A DNA stretch of 64,000 nt from contig JBKBNY010000001.1 in assembly GCA_046295175.1 (NCBI GenBank), positions 496,001 to 560,000 on the forward strand. The letters are read 5' to 3'. The first letter of the stretch is position 1. Each line of letters begins with the position of its first letter. This DNA is from JALOLV01 sp046295175 (lineage in GTDB: Bacteria; Bacteroidota; Bacteroidia; Cytophagales; Spirosomataceae). Positions 36,834 to 45,860 of this stretch are shown here, in pieces. The position numbers and the translations under genes are program-made. A model generated the notes under the pieces. It worked only from the letters and a program-made list of their open reading frames with translations. It ran no database searches and was not told where the DNA came from.

Positions 36834-37282
36834 ACTCTATTCTTCGAATCAATCACAATCGTAACGGGGCCATCGTTGATGAGTGAAACCTTCATGTCCG
36901 CTCCAAACTCGCCAGTTTCGATTTTTTTACCTAAATCGGTTTCTAATTGAGCAATCATTTTTTCGTAGAGCGGAATCGCAACTTCGGGTCGAGCTGCCTC
37001 AATAAACGACGGACGATTACCTTTTTTGGTACTCGCATGAAGCGTGAATTGACTGATTAGCAGGATATTTCCATTGACAGAATTCAAATCAAGATTCATT
37101 TTCCCTTCTTCATCGCCAAAAATTCTCATGCCTACAATCTTCTTCGAGAGCCATTCGATGTCTTCTTGCGTATCGGTGTGCGTGATTCCGAGCAGAATCA
37201 TAAACCCAAGTCCGATTTGTCCTTTAATTTGTCCGTCAATTTTTACTGAGGCTTCCGAAACTCGCTGAATTACTGCAATCAT
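36830..37282 (-). CDS. dtd: D-aminoacyl-tRNA deacylase
   Basis: Cleaves D-amino acids from mischarged tRNA. It has 150 residues, the normal length. Start MIAVIQRVSEASVKIDGQ; cross-dimer motifs ILLISQFTLHA (SQFT motif) and LINDGPVTIVID (the GP motif, here NDGP) are both present, as is GNRPSFIEAARPE. Cytoplasmic housekeeping enzyme. It converges on nagA with a 4-bp overlap. Confidence 0.97.
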   Translation of the reverse strand: MIAVIQRVSEASVKIDGQIKGQIGLGFMILLGITHTDTQEDIEWLSKKIVGMRIFGDEEGKMNLDLNSVNGNILLISQFTLHASTKKGNRPSFIEAARPEVAIPLYEKMIAQLETDLGKKIETGEFGADMKVSLINDGPVTIVIDSKNRV

Positions 37283-37333
37283 TTTTGGCTGAATATGTCT
37301 TCTTTTTGACTATTTAGAGAATATTATTAATAA

Positions 37334-37341
37334 TACTTTTG
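37334..37341 (+). promoter_or_regulatory. -7 promoter element for the barrel-like/GlxA gene cluster
   Basis: TACTTTTG matches TAnnTTTG and lies 30 bp before the ATG at 37372. No -33 TTTG at the expected distance (one lies 25 bp upstream). Confidence 0.45.
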
Positions 37342-37371
37342 TGTAAAGTAAACAAAAGATTTTTACATTAG

Positions 37372-38112
37372 ATGAAAGTATTCAGCCAAATTATTTTTTT
37401 GATATTATGCCTTTGCTTTATAGCCGAAAGCCATTCACAAGATAGTGTTTTGGTAAAAACGCCTAAAGACTTAATTTTTACGAGTAGGCTCAATTCGGCG
37501 GGGCATTTTCCTTATACAGGTTCGGTGCTGAATAATCATCTCAATGCCGACTTCAACCTCTATTTCAAGCAAAAGAACTTTGGCTTTTTTGTGTTTCAAT
37601 CCATTGATTTAGAAAGTAAAAATAGTGATGTAACCTACCTTCAGCCCGGACTATTCTATAAAATACCTGTAACCCAAAAGTTTTCAGTTACGCCTTATAT
37701 TGGCTATCTTTTTATCCAGACCAATCGGTTTTATGATACGGGTTCGGATGTTTTTTTCGCCATCGTCCCGACTTTCGTAACCCCAAAAGTAAAAATTGAA
37801 AATACCTCATTATTCACCAACGTGTTTGAGTTTGGTTACAAACGTTCCCTTGCAAATCGCTTGCAAATTCAATATTTTTTGCAAAAAATGAGCGTTTCTT
37901 TATTTTTATTTCATAATATTAAACTTTCGGGCAAAGACCAATCGCTATCGGCATCATTGAATTTTCAGTTTCCCAAAATCGAAATTGCAAAGAATTTCCC
38001 GATACAGTCGGCACTGATGTTGCAAACGTATTTGTCCGAAAACAAACCCAGTTATGCCATGCGTAGAGGAGCAGTTTTTTCGCTTAGTTTTCCCATCAAT
38101 CTCAGACCATGA
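37372..38112 (+). CDS. Hypothetical exported beta-barrel-like protein
   Basis: I do not recognise a family. The protein has 246 residues with a signal peptide (MKVFSQIIFLILCLCFIAESHSQ). The rest reads as alternating aromatic/polar beta strands (NADFNLYFKQKNFGFFVFQS, YLQPGLFYKIPVTQKFSVTPYIGYLFI, FSLSFPINLRP), consistent with a small 8- to 10-strand outer-membrane barrel. No catalytic motif was seen. Its stop overlaps the start of the GlxA-type regulator by 4 bp (ATGA), so the two are co-translated and the regulator may control this operon. Confidence 0.7.
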   Translation: MKVFSQIIFLILCLCFIAESHSQDSVLVKTPKDLIFTSRLNSAGHFPYTGSVLNNHLNADFNLYFKQKNFGFFVFQSIDLESKNSDVTYLQPGLFYKIPVTQKFSVTPYIGYLFIQTNRFYDTGSDVFFAIVPTFVTPKVKIENTSLFTNVFEFGYKRSLANRLQIQYFLQKMSVSLFLFHNIKLSGKDQSLSASLNFQFPKIEIAKNFPIQSALMLQTYLSENKPSYAMRRGAVFSLSFPINLRP

Positions 38113-39026
38113 ACACCAAAATTGTTTTCTTGATTTTACCGCAAATTCACCTCATGGATTTGGCTGGTCCTGACCAAGTTTTTCATGAAGCCATTGAGTT
38201 TGGAGCAAAGATGAAGGTAGAATACTGCTCATTTACCGATGAATTAGCTTCTACGTCGGGATTGCCAATGGCGGCTGTTCAGCACTTTTCGGAGGTCAAT
38301 TTAAAAGCTGGCGATTATCTGATTATCCCAGGGGCTGATGTGAGTTTTGTCCATTCAGAGGCATTCCAAAAACAAAAAGATTTGCTGACTTGGATACGGA
38401 AACTTTACACGCAAAAAGTGATGATTTGTAGTGTTTGTACAGGTGCTTTTGTTTTGGCTTATTCTGGCATCTTAAACGGTAAAAACTGCACAACTCACTG
38501 GAAACGCACATCCGAACTTCAACGTTGTTTTCCGAATCTGAAGGTTATCGAAAACGTGCTTTTTTATGAACAAGATAATATTTGCACCTCGGCGGGTATC
38601 GCCTCGGGTATTGACTTGGCTTTGCACATTGTCGAAAAATTAGAAGGTGAATATTTCGCTCATAAAGTGGCTCGTGAGTTGGTGATTTATAAACGAAGAA
38701 ATGGTAATCAACCCCAAAAAAGTGAATTATTGAGTTATCGAAACCATATTCATGCGGGCGTACACAAGGTGCAAGATTGGCTTCACGAAAACCTAAATCA
38801 TAAATCTGCCCTGCCAGATTTGGCCGAAATTGCCAGCATGAGCGAGCGAAATTTTACAAGAATCTTCAAACGAGAAACGGGTATTACGGTAAATGACTAT
38901 ATTCGTATTCTTAGAAGAGAAAAAGCAGCCGAATTACTCAAAAACCCCGATTTATCTCGCACCCAAATCGCCAATATGTGTGGGCTTCAAAGTAAAAGGC
39001 ATTTGAGTCGAATTGTAAACGGTTAA
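38109..39026 (+). CDS. GlxA-type transcriptional regulator (DJ-1/PfpI + AraC HTH)
   Basis: The protein has 305 residues: an N-terminal DJ-1/PfpI amidotransferase-like domain (about 1-190; MICSVCTGAFVLAYSGILNG carries the nucleophile-elbow cysteine) and a C-terminal AraC/XylS DNA-binding domain (about 210-305; LPDLAEIASMSERNFTRIFKRE, then LSRTQIANMCGLQSKRHLSRI). Such regulators respond to unknown small molecules. It starts inside the stop of the upstream gene and is followed by a GyrI-like effector-binding gene 3 bp later, making a small-molecule-response cluster plausible. Confidence 0.94.
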   Translation: MNTKIVFLILPQIHLMDLAGPDQVFHEAIEFGAKMKVEYCSFTDELASTSGLPMAAVQHFSEVNLKAGDYLIIPGADVSFVHSEAFQKQKDLLTWIRKLYTQKVMICSVCTGAFVLAYSGILNGKNCTTHWKRTSELQRCFPNLKVIENVLFYEQDNICTSAGIASGIDLALHIVEKLEGEYFAHKVARELVIYKRRNGNQPQKSELLSYRNHIHAGVHKVQDWLHENLNHKSALPDLAEIASMSERNFTRIFKRETGITVNDYIRILRREKAAELLKNPDLSRTQIANMCGLQSKRHLSRIVNG

Positions 39027-39029
39027 TTT

Positions 39030-39500
39030 ATGGAAAATAAAGCATCTGAAATCATACATTTAGAGCCATTTCAAGTGATTGGAATCGCCATTCGTACTAC
39101 CAACGAAAACCTACAATCGAAGCAAGATATTGAAATACTTTGGGGTAGATTTTTTGCCGAAAATGTCCTTTCAAAAATCCCAAATAAGGTTTCTGGTACG
39201 ATTTATTGTATCTACACCGACTACGAAAAAGACCATTCAGCACCATACACCACCATTATTGGTTGTAAAGTAAATGCTACCGAAAACATACCCGAAGGCA
39301 TGGTTTTAAAGGAAATTCCTGCTACAAAATATCTGGTTTTTACTTGTGTTGGTAAGATGCCCGATGCGGTATTAGATACGTGGCTGTATATTTGGAAAAG
39401 CGATATTGAACGAAAATATGTGGCTGATTTTGAAGTATATGATGAGAAATCACAAGACCCAGTGAATGCCGAAGTAAAAACTTATTTATCTGTCATCTAA
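39030..39500 (+). CDS. GyrI-like/AraC effector-binding domain protein
   Basis: The stand-alone 156-residue effector-binding (SOUL/GyrI) domain begins with the typical FQVIGIAIRTTNEN, contains a WGRFFAENVLSKIPNK segment and YCIYTDYEKDHSAPYTTIIG, and ends with a YVADFEVYDEKSQDPVNAEV strand-helix. In AraC-type regulators this domain binds drugs or small hydrophobic molecules; alone it may act as a sink or cofactor for a partner regulator such as the GlxA-type protein 3 bp upstream. It is 4 bp from the DUF1572 gene. Confidence 0.88.
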   Translation: MENKASEIIHLEPFQVIGIAIRTTNENLQSKQDIEILWGRFFAENVLSKIPNKVSGTIYCIYTDYEKDHSAPYTTIIGCKVNATENIPEGMVLKEIPATKYLVFTCVGKMPDAVLDTWLYIWKSDIERKYVADFEVYDEKSQDPVNAEVKTYLSVI

Positions 39501-39504
39501 TACC

Positions 39505-40065
39505 ATGAAAACCAATTATTTAGAAAGTGCGAGAAAACAGTTTGAGTATTATAAAATGCTCGGGGATAAAACTTTTACTCAGCTTTCGGAAGAACAACTG
39601 TTTTGGCAATTCAATGAAGAAAGTAACAGTATAGCTATGATTGTGAAGCACCTTTGGGGGAATATGCTTTCACGCTGGACAGATTTTTTAACTTCCGATG
39701 GTGAAAAAGAATGGAGGAATCGAGAGGCAGAATTTGAAAATGATATGCAGTCGAGAGAGGAATTATTGACTAAATGGAAAGATGGCTGGAATTGTCTTTT
39801 TACAGCAATAGATACCCTCAACGAAGACGATTTGCAGAAGATTATCTATATCCGAAATCAAGGACACAGCGTTATGGAGGCTATCAACCGACAATTGGCA
39901 CATTATCCATATCACGTAGGGCAGATTGTCTTTATTGGAAAAATGCTTTGCGATGAAAATTGGACTTCGCTTTCAATTCCGAAAGGGAAATCACAAGATT
40001 TTAATGCCGAAAAATTCTCACAACCTAAAGAGAGAACACATTTTACTGATGAATTCTTAAAATAA
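39505..40065 (+). CDS. DUF1572 family protein (DinB-like four-helix fold)
   Basis: The 186-residue cytoplasmic helical protein has the family pattern YLESARKQFEYYKMLGDKTF at the start, SIAMIVKHLWGNMLSRW with a metal-ligand His, and NRQLAHYPYHVGQIVFIGKM with two further His positions, as in DinB/YfiT-type metal-binding bundles. Enzymatic activity is unknown; related proteins act in thiol-dependent transfer or stress responses. It is part of the GlxA-GyrI-DUF1572-NTF2 run, with spacings of 3 to 6 bp. Confidence 0.87.
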   Translation: MKTNYLESARKQFEYYKMLGDKTFTQLSEEQLFWQFNEESNSIAMIVKHLWGNMLSRWTDFLTSDGEKEWRNREAEFENDMQSREELLTKWKDGWNCLFTAIDTLNEDDLQKIIYIRNQGHSVMEAINRQLAHYPYHVGQIVFIGKMLCDENWTSLSIPKGKSQDFNAEKFSQPKERTHFTDEFLK

Positions 40066-40071
40066 ACATTT

Positions 40072-40503
40072 ATGAAAAACCTACTCTTTTCACTAATAGT
40101 CGTTGTTTCAATGGCTTGCCAAAACGAAAAATCAGCCGATAATACTGCGGCTAATAAAGCGATTATTGAAACCTATTACACCCATTTCAACAAGCACGAT
40201 TGGCAAAAAATGGCTGAAATGTATGCTGATTCTGCCCAAATGAAAGACCCTGCGTACGGCAACAAAGCCGTGAAAATGACTCCTGCCGAAATCCAGAAAA
40301 AATACGAAGAGCTGAATAAAACGATTCCGGATGTAAAGGATAGCGTAGTTTCGATGTATCATTCAGGCGATAACGTGATTGTTGAGTTTGTTTCAACGGG
40401 TACATCCCCCGACAACTCAAAATTTGAACTTCCGATTTGCACTATCTTCGAAATCAAAAACGGCAAAATCACCAAAGATTTTACGTATTACGACAATTTT
40501 TAG
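40072..40503 (+). CDS. NTF2-like (SnoaL-type) lipoprotein
   Basis: The protein has 143 residues: a lipoprotein signal (LIVVVSMAC, Cys16), then a compact NTF2-like cone fold: NKAIIETYYTHFNKHDWQKMAEMYADSAQM, PAEIQKKYEELNKTIPDVKDSVVSMY, NVIVEFVSTG and ICTIFEIKNGKITKDFTYYD. This is the typical polyketide-cyclase/SnoaL-like pattern. Function unknown; probably binds a small ligand at the membrane. Last gene of the cluster that starts with the barrel-like protein at 37372. Confidence 0.85.
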   Translation: MKNLLFSLIVVVSMACQNEKSADNTAANKAIIETYYTHFNKHDWQKMAEMYADSAQMKDPAYGNKAVKMTPAEIQKKYEELNKTIPDVKDSVVSMYHSGDNVIVEFVSTGTSPDNSKFELPICTIFEIKNGKITKDFTYYDNF

Positions 40504-40587
40504 AGAAATTTTTTTGGCTGAAAATGTCCTTTTTCTGTCTGAAATCCTACTAAAAACCGTAATAGATTTGCAAAAAGCTATTACGGA

Positions 40588-43146
40588 ATGAAAAAGATAT
40601 TGATAATATTGCTGATTTCTTGGCAAATGATTGGGCAATTGTGTATTGCTCAATCACCACCAACCACACAAATTGATGTAAAACACATTACGCTCGACCT
40701 CCGATTTGATTGGGCAAAAAGGCAAGCATTCGGTACTGCTACTATTACAATTACTCCACTTTTTGCCACAGATAGCATTGGGTTAGATGCCGCATTTATG
40801 ACCATACATTCGGTTTCGGGTGTTAATAAAAATCCATTAAAGTTTAATTACATCGCTGATAGTCAAGATAATAACCTCAACATAAAACTTCCTCGAAGGT
40901 ACAATTCGGGCGAAAATATTATTCTAAAAATAGATTACCGCACCAATTACGAAAACCGAGCCGACCCCAACGCTATCGGGGGTAGTTTTGGCAAAGGTTT
41001 GCGATTTTTTCAACCAACATCCACCACTCCCACCAAACGCAAGCAAATTTGGAGCAGCGGCGAGCCAGAAAGTAACAAATATTGGTTTCCGTGTCATGAA
41101 GACATTGCCGATATTCATACCACCGAGATTTATGCCACCGTCGAGAAGCCTTTGATGGTCATCAGCAACGGAAAACTCGTAGAAACCAATGCCAATGCGG
41201 ATGGTACTCAAACTTTTCATTATAAATCGGATGTAGCCTTTCCGAACTATTTGGTTTCAATTGTGGTGGGCGAATACGCCAACATTAAGCAACAATCTGG
41301 CAAAACCATCATCAATAATTTCGGTTATCCAGACGAAAAAGAAGCCGTAAAAGCCACCGTAGCTCTACTGCCCGAAATGATGCAATTTTTGGAATCAAAA
41401 ACGGATTATGCCTATTCTTTTGAAAATTACAATCAGGTAGTGGTGCAGGATTATCCTTTTCCTGGATTGGTTGGGCAACACACGGCTTCGTTGCTTTCCG
41501 ATAATTACATTGATGATTTTGGCGTGCATCAAGATTTCAAATATTTGTGGGATGGCGTTGCTGTGCAAGCTCTTGCTAATCAATGGTTTGGAAATTTGAT
41601 TATGCCGAAATCATGGACTGACATTTGGCTCAATAATGCTTTTGCTCAATATTTTGCTGGATTATTCACGGCAAAAGACAACGGAAATGCCGAATATTTG
41701 CTTTGGTATTATCCGTTTGAAAAAGGTGCGGTGATGGGCGATTGGGAAGCAGGCTATAAACACCCGTTAGTTCCGCAAAAAATTACCGATGTATCTACAT
41801 TTACGAGTGATAATTATTCGAAGTTTCGCGGAGCGTTGGTATTGAGGATGTTAGAGTACGAAATGGGCGATGAACTTTGGTGGAAAGCAGTGCAATATTT
41901 CGTAAAAAACAACGCTCATAAGCAGGTAAACACCCAAGATTTTCAGGCCGCCATCGAAAAAGTAAGCGGAAAATCGTACCAATGGTTTTTCGACCAATGG
42001 ATTTATAAAGTAGGTTTGCCCAAGTTTGAAATTTCAAAAAGATACGATGCCACAAAAAAACAATTGTCTTTAACGGTCAAACAAAATCAAACCAAAGAAA
42101 ACAATTCAGAAAATCCTCAAATTGAGTTTTTTGAAGGAAAAATAAAGATTGAAATTGATAGAAAAATAGAAACTGTTTATCTCAAAGCTGAGCAAGAGAA
42201 TGATTTTACTTTTCAGTTTGATTCTGCTCCAAAATTTGTCAATTTCAATTACGAACAAGCCTTTTTGTGCGAAATCAAAGACATAAAATCCAAAGAAGAA
42301 TATTTGGTTCAACTACAACAAAGTACTGATGTTCTTGCAAAACAAGAAGCTGGAAATCAGTTAGTTTCAATAGCCAACGACAGCACAACTACGGCAAAAT
42401 TCAAGCAAAAAATCAGAGAAACATTTATCAATGAAATTCAATCAAAGCAATATTGGCGATACCGTATGTGGGCTTTAGGTGCTTTATCTAAAATAGTACT
42501 CTTGCCTTATGATGCCGAAATGATTGCTCTTTTGAAAAAGCTCATTCAAACCGAAAAATCATGGTTGAAAAGTACCGCTATCAGTATTTTAGGCAATTCA
42601 AAAAACGCAGATTTTATCGAAATTTATACCGCTGCACTACACGATGAAAGCGATAGAGTCATCAATTCGGCGGCCATTGCTTTAGGCAAAACCAAAAGCC
42701 CAAAAGTCTTTGAATTGCTGATGAATTTAGAAAAACAACCTTCGTGGAAAAACCAAAATCGCATTTCTGCCCTCAACGGTTTGCAACAATTGGGCGATGT
42801 ACGAGCCGTTGAATACGTACTGAATTGCATCAAAGATAACCGTTCGCCACGTTGGTATTTGGCTACGCCCGTTTGGGATTATCCGTTTGCGGCTGTAAAT
42901 ACTTTGGTAGCATTAGGCAAAGCCGATTTGGCATATCCGATTCTGTTTGAGAGATTCAAAAAATCGTTACAAGATGATGATTTAAACGATATTTTCCAGA
43001 ATGTACAACTCATTGATTTACTGAAAGATGCAAGAGCCAAAGAAATGTATGATTTGTTAAAAGAAAAGTTTAAAAATGATGCAAATGTGATGAATGCTGT
43101 GAATATGTATGAAGAACAATTTTTAAAAAGTTTACAGCACAAATAA
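40588..43146 (+). CDS. M1-peptidase homologue lacking the zinc site (pseudoenzyme) with HEAT-like tail
   Basis: An 852-residue exported protein (signal to about LCIAQ) with the whole M1 fold: N-domain (IDVKHITLDLRFDWAKRQAF), GEPESNKYWFPCHED, then a recognisable catalytic-domain frame VQALANQWFGNLIMPKSWTD followed by IWLNNAFAQYF. At the four key places the residues are changed: HExxH reads Q327-A328-L-A-N331, the third zinc ligand Glu is N350, and the GxMEN loop reads PGLVGQ (292-297). No zinc or general base can be placed, so peptidase activity is not expected. Residues about 575-850 form HEAT-like helical repeats (IALGKTKSPKVFELLMNLEK, LNGLQQLGDVRAVEYVLNCI). The frame is intact, arguing for a maintained non-catalytic role. 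Confidence 0.9.
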   Translation: MKKILIILLISWQMIGQLCIAQSPPTTQIDVKHITLDLRFDWAKRQAFGTATITITPLFATDSIGLDAAFMTIHSVSGVNKNPLKFNYIADSQDNNLNIKLPRRYNSGENIILKIDYRTNYENRADPNAIGGSFGKGLRFFQPTSTTPTKRKQIWSSGEPESNKYWFPCHEDIADIHTTEIYATVEKPLMVISNGKLVETNANADGTQTFHYKSDVAFPNYLVSIVVGEYANIKQQSGKTIINNFGYPDEKEAVKATVALLPEMMQFLESKTDYAYSFENYNQVVVQDYPFPGLVGQHTASLLSDNYIDDFGVHQDFKYLWDGVAVQALANQWFGNLIMPKSWTDIWLNNAFAQYFAGLFTAKDNGNAEYLLWYYPFEKGAVMGDWEAGYKHPLVPQKITDVSTFTSDNYSKFRGALVLRMLEYEMGDELWWKAVQYFVKNNAHKQVNTQDFQAAIEKVSGKSYQWFFDQWIYKVGLPKFEISKRYDATKKQLSLTVKQNQTKENNSENPQIEFFEGKIKIEIDRKIETVYLKAEQENDFTFQFDSAPKFVNFNYEQAFLCEIKDIKSKEEYLVQLQQSTDVLAKQEAGNQLVSIANDSTTTAKFKQKIRETFINEIQSKQYWRYRMWALGALSKIVLLPYDAEMIALLKKLIQTEKSWLKSTAISILGNSKNADFIEIYTAALHDESDRVINSAAIALGKTKSPKVFELLMNLEKQPSWKNQNRISALNGLQQLGDVRAVEYVLNCIKDNRSPRWYLATPVWDYPFAAVNTLVALGKADLAYPILFERFKKSLQDDDLNDIFQNVQLIDLLKDARAKEMYDLLKEKFKNDANVMNAVNMYEEQFLKSLQHK

Positions 43147-43192
43147 ATTCACTATATTGCTCTTAATCAATCTTTTATCAAGCAATAAAATT

Positions 43193-44080
43193 ATGAAAAA
43201 ACTAATTACATTCGTAACCCTCACCTTTATTAGCACGAGTCTCATCGCTCAAAGTATTCCGTTTCGTCTGACAAGCCATAATAACCTTGTCGTAAAAGTA
43301 GTTTTAAATCAAAAAGATACAGTTAATCTGATGTTGCACACGGGAGCAACCGATGTCATGCTAATTGAAGATGCACTGCCAAGGCTCAAAAGCATCAATT
43401 TCAGCGGCAAAGTTGATAGCGTTGGCAGTTGGGGTGGCGGAAATAATTCGTCGGATTATAGTATAAAAAATTCGGTCAAAATCGGAGAATTTGACTTTCA
43501 AAATATTACCGTTTGGAAAGACCAATATTCAGGTCCCGAAACCGATGGGAAGTTTGGAATCAGCCTTTTTGAAAAAAAGTTTTTAGCTTTCAATTTCGAT
43601 AAAAATTCATTGAAAGTTACCGAAAATCTGCCCCGAAAACTTAAAAAGTACCAGAAATTTGAATTAAAATACGAAAGAGGCTTGGTTTTTATCAAAGCTA
43701 TTTGCAAGGTAGGAACTCAAGATTTTGAGAAAGAATTTATGATTCATTCGGGCTACGCAGGCGATGTTTTGCTCGATGATAAATTTGCCAACGAAAACAA
43801 GATTGGGGAATATATCAAAATCACAGGTAAGAAGAAACTAAAAGATTCTTTCGGCAAAACGGTCGTAACCAAAAAGGGGATTCTTCCTACGCTGAAAATC
43901 GGAAAATTTGAATTGATTGACACTCCCGTAGGCTTTTTTGAAGGCACAATCGGCAGACAAACAATCAGCGTTATCGGCGGCGATATTTTCAAGCGATTCA
44001 ACTGGATTTTTGATGCCGAAAGAAAATACGTTTATCTGAAACCCAATAAAAACTTCAAAGTCGAATATTCAAAAGTGTAA
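43193..44080 (+). CDS. Retropepsin-like aspartic protease homologue with catalytic Asp replaced by His
   Basis: A 295-residue exported protein; I start at the ATG at 43193 before the signal peptide (MKKLITFVTLTFISTSLIAQ). It has two retropepsin-like halves. The first carries LMLHTGATDVMLIED (H49-T50-G51) and the second FMIHSGYAGDVLLDD (H185-S186-G187), where an active clan AA protease would have DTG and DSG. Both catalytic aspartates are therefore histidines. The rest of the fold is recognisable (GKFGISLFEKKFLAFNFDKN, GGDIFKRFNWIFDAERKYVYLK). Possible meanings: a non-catalytic binding protein, or a changed active site. It lies 46 bp after the M1 pseudo-peptidase gene. Confidence 0.82.
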   Translation: MKKLITFVTLTFISTSLIAQSIPFRLTSHNNLVVKVVLNQKDTVNLMLHTGATDVMLIEDALPRLKSINFSGKVDSVGSWGGGNNSSDYSIKNSVKIGEFDFQNITVWKDQYSGPETDGKFGISLFEKKFLAFNFDKNSLKVTENLPRKLKKYQKFELKYERGLVFIKAICKVGTQDFEKEFMIHSGYAGDVLLDDKFANENKIGEYIKITGKKKLKDSFGKTVVTKKGILPTLKIGKFELIDTPVGFFEGTIGRQTISVIGGDIFKRFNWIFDAERKYVYLKPNKNFKVEYSKV

Positions 44081-44090
44081 ATTAATGTAG

Positions 44091-44729
44091 ATGAATCAAC
44101 TCCAAATAAGAAAATACGCCAAATTTTATGGCAAAATTGAGGTTCTGAAGGTTGAAGAATTGACCATAGAAAACGGTATTTATTGGCTAAAAGGAAAAAA
44201 TGGCTCAGGAAAAAGTACATTTTTGAAGTCGGTTGCTGGTATCATTGATTTCTACGGAGAGATAATGCTCAATCATAAAATCAGCTGTAAAGAAAATACA
44301 GTTGCTTATCGAAAAAAGGTCAATTTTGCAGAAGCCGAACCCATTTTTCCTGCTTTTCTAACCGGAAAAGAGTTGATTAATCTTTTTGCCGATGCCAAAG
44401 AAGCCAGCCTTTCGCAAATTGATTATTACCTCGAAGCCCTGAAAATGAAATCGTACATTGATGAAAACATCGGAGCGTATTCGAGCGGAATGCAAAAGAA
44501 ACTTTCGTTGGTCTTGGCTTTTATCGGAAAGCCTGACTTGATTTTGTTGGATGAACCCCTCACAACTTTAGATGTGGAGTCTGTCGAGCTTTTGCATAAA
44601 CTAATTTCCGAACGCCATATTTCCGACAATACGAGTTTTATCATCTCTTCGCACCACGAGATTGATTTTGATAACACGATTGCTCACAAGACCATTTCGA
44701 TAGAAAATAACACCATAACGCTTCAATGA
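44091..44729 (+). CDS. ABC transporter ATP-binding protein
   Basis: The 212-residue nucleotide-binding subunit has Walker A GKNGSGKST (35-43), ABC signature YSSGMQKKLSL, Walker B PDLILLDEP with catalytic Glu, D-loop LTTLD and H-loop SSHHE. It is short, as in drug- or peptide-export ABC systems of Firmicutes/Bacteroidota type. It overlaps the permease gene by 4 bp (44726-44729), so both are made together. Substrate unknown. Confidence 0.95.
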   Translation: MNQLQIRKYAKFYGKIEVLKVEELTIENGIYWLKGKNGSGKSTFLKSVAGIIDFYGEIMLNHKISCKENTVAYRKKVNFAEAEPIFPAFLTGKELINLFADAKEASLSQIDYYLEALKMKSYIDENIGAYSSGMQKKLSLVLAFIGKPDLILLDEPLTTLDVESVELLHKLISERHISDNTSFIISSHHEIDFDNTIAHKTISIENNTITLQ

Positions 44730-45850
44730 GCAAGTCGTATATCAACATATTATTCAAGACCTTCGTCAAAGGATTTTTCAAAACGCACTCCGGGCTTTTG
44801 ATGTTTTTGTTCGTTACCTTTTTGTCGTATTTTTTCTACATTGAGGTATTAAAAGACAATTTACTTTCGCTCGAAGAACGCAACAAAAACCATTTATTAT
44901 TGGTGCTGAATGTCGTTAGTTCACCCGCATTAGCTCTTTTGGTATTGGGCATGTTTCTGATATACTCATGGAAAAGCTACGGCTATGTCATCAAGCAAAT
45001 AAAAGCAAACCCTCATCTTTTTCTTTTTTACAGTGCCAATGCACTCAACAAATCAACCCAATTTGGTAGCCTATTTTTGACACAATTGAGCATTGTATCG
45101 CCAATTCTGTTTTATGCTTTGTTCTCGATATTCATTGGTTTTATATACGGTTTTTATGCCCTGCCACTCGCCAATTTGGCAATTGTGTTAATAACTTCGG
45201 CAATCGTTGCGTTTTTGTACCTCATTGCATTGAATACACCCATCAAAAACCAGCAAGTTTCTGTCATAATTCAATACCTAAAGTTCGTACCTAAACCACT
45301 ATTTTCGTTATTCTCTTTTCATACAATTGCCGATTTAAAAGTAGTTTTTATCGTTTCAAAAGTCCTTTCTATGGGCTTATCAATTGGTTTATTTTATTTG
45401 TTAAACGATTTTCGTACAAACCAACTGAATCAAATCATCGGTATTGTGCTTGGACTTTCTAACGCTGTTTTGATATTCGAGCATTATTCTTTTGAAAAAA
45501 ATCATTTCAAATTATCTCTGAATCTTCCAAAATCAACCCTTCAAATTTATTCAAATTGGGTTCTTTGCTGCATTGTTTTGATAAGCCCAGAAATACTGAT
45601 GCTGTTTCTAATCAAGAGTGCATTATCTACCCTTACAATCACACTCGAAGCCATCGGAATTTTAGTTTTATTTAGAAGTATTTTGCTTTTACATACGGTC
45701 GAAATGAAGCAATATCTTTACTTTATCTTTGGATTCTTCATTATTTCAATTCTCCTGATTCAATTCCAATTATTCGCCATTGCGATTGTTTTGGGCTATT
45801 TTTTAGCATTTTATTTTATCAAACGATGGTATTTCAGACCAGAATATTAA
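44726..45850 (+). CDS. ABC transporter permease-like membrane protein
   Basis: The 374-residue polytopic protein has about eight to ten hydrophobic helices (for example LLMFLFVTFLSYFFYIEVL, ALALLVLGMFLIYSW, IGLFYLLNDF, FIISILLIQFQLFAIAIVLG). There is no recognisable domain name, but its translational coupling to the ATP-binding subunit identifies it as the membrane part of the same transporter. Likely an exporter, since no binding protein is encoded nearby. Confidence 0.85.
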   Translation: MSKSYINILFKTFVKGFFKTHSGLLMFLFVTFLSYFFYIEVLKDNLLSLEERNKNHLLLVLNVVSSPALALLVLGMFLIYSWKSYGYVIKQIKANPHLFLFYSANALNKSTQFGSLFLTQLSIVSPILFYALFSIFIGFIYGFYALPLANLAIVLITSAIVAFLYLIALNTPIKNQQVSVIIQYLKFVPKPLFSLFSFHTIADLKVVFIVSKVLSMGLSIGLFYLLNDFRTNQLNQIIGIVLGLSNAVLIFEHYSFEKNHFKLSLNLPKSTLQIYSNWVLCCIVLISPEILMLFLIKSALSTLTITLEAIGILVLFRSILLLHTVEMKQYLYFIFGFFIISILLIQFQLFAIAIVLGYFLAFYFIKRWYFRPEY

Positions 45851-45860
45851 CACAAAAAAC

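Noticed and set aside
40588..43146. Pseudogene by decay for the M1 homologue
   Set aside because: The frame is uninterrupted, the signal peptide, fold and HEAT-like tail are intact, and only active-site residues are changed; I call it a pseudoenzyme instead.
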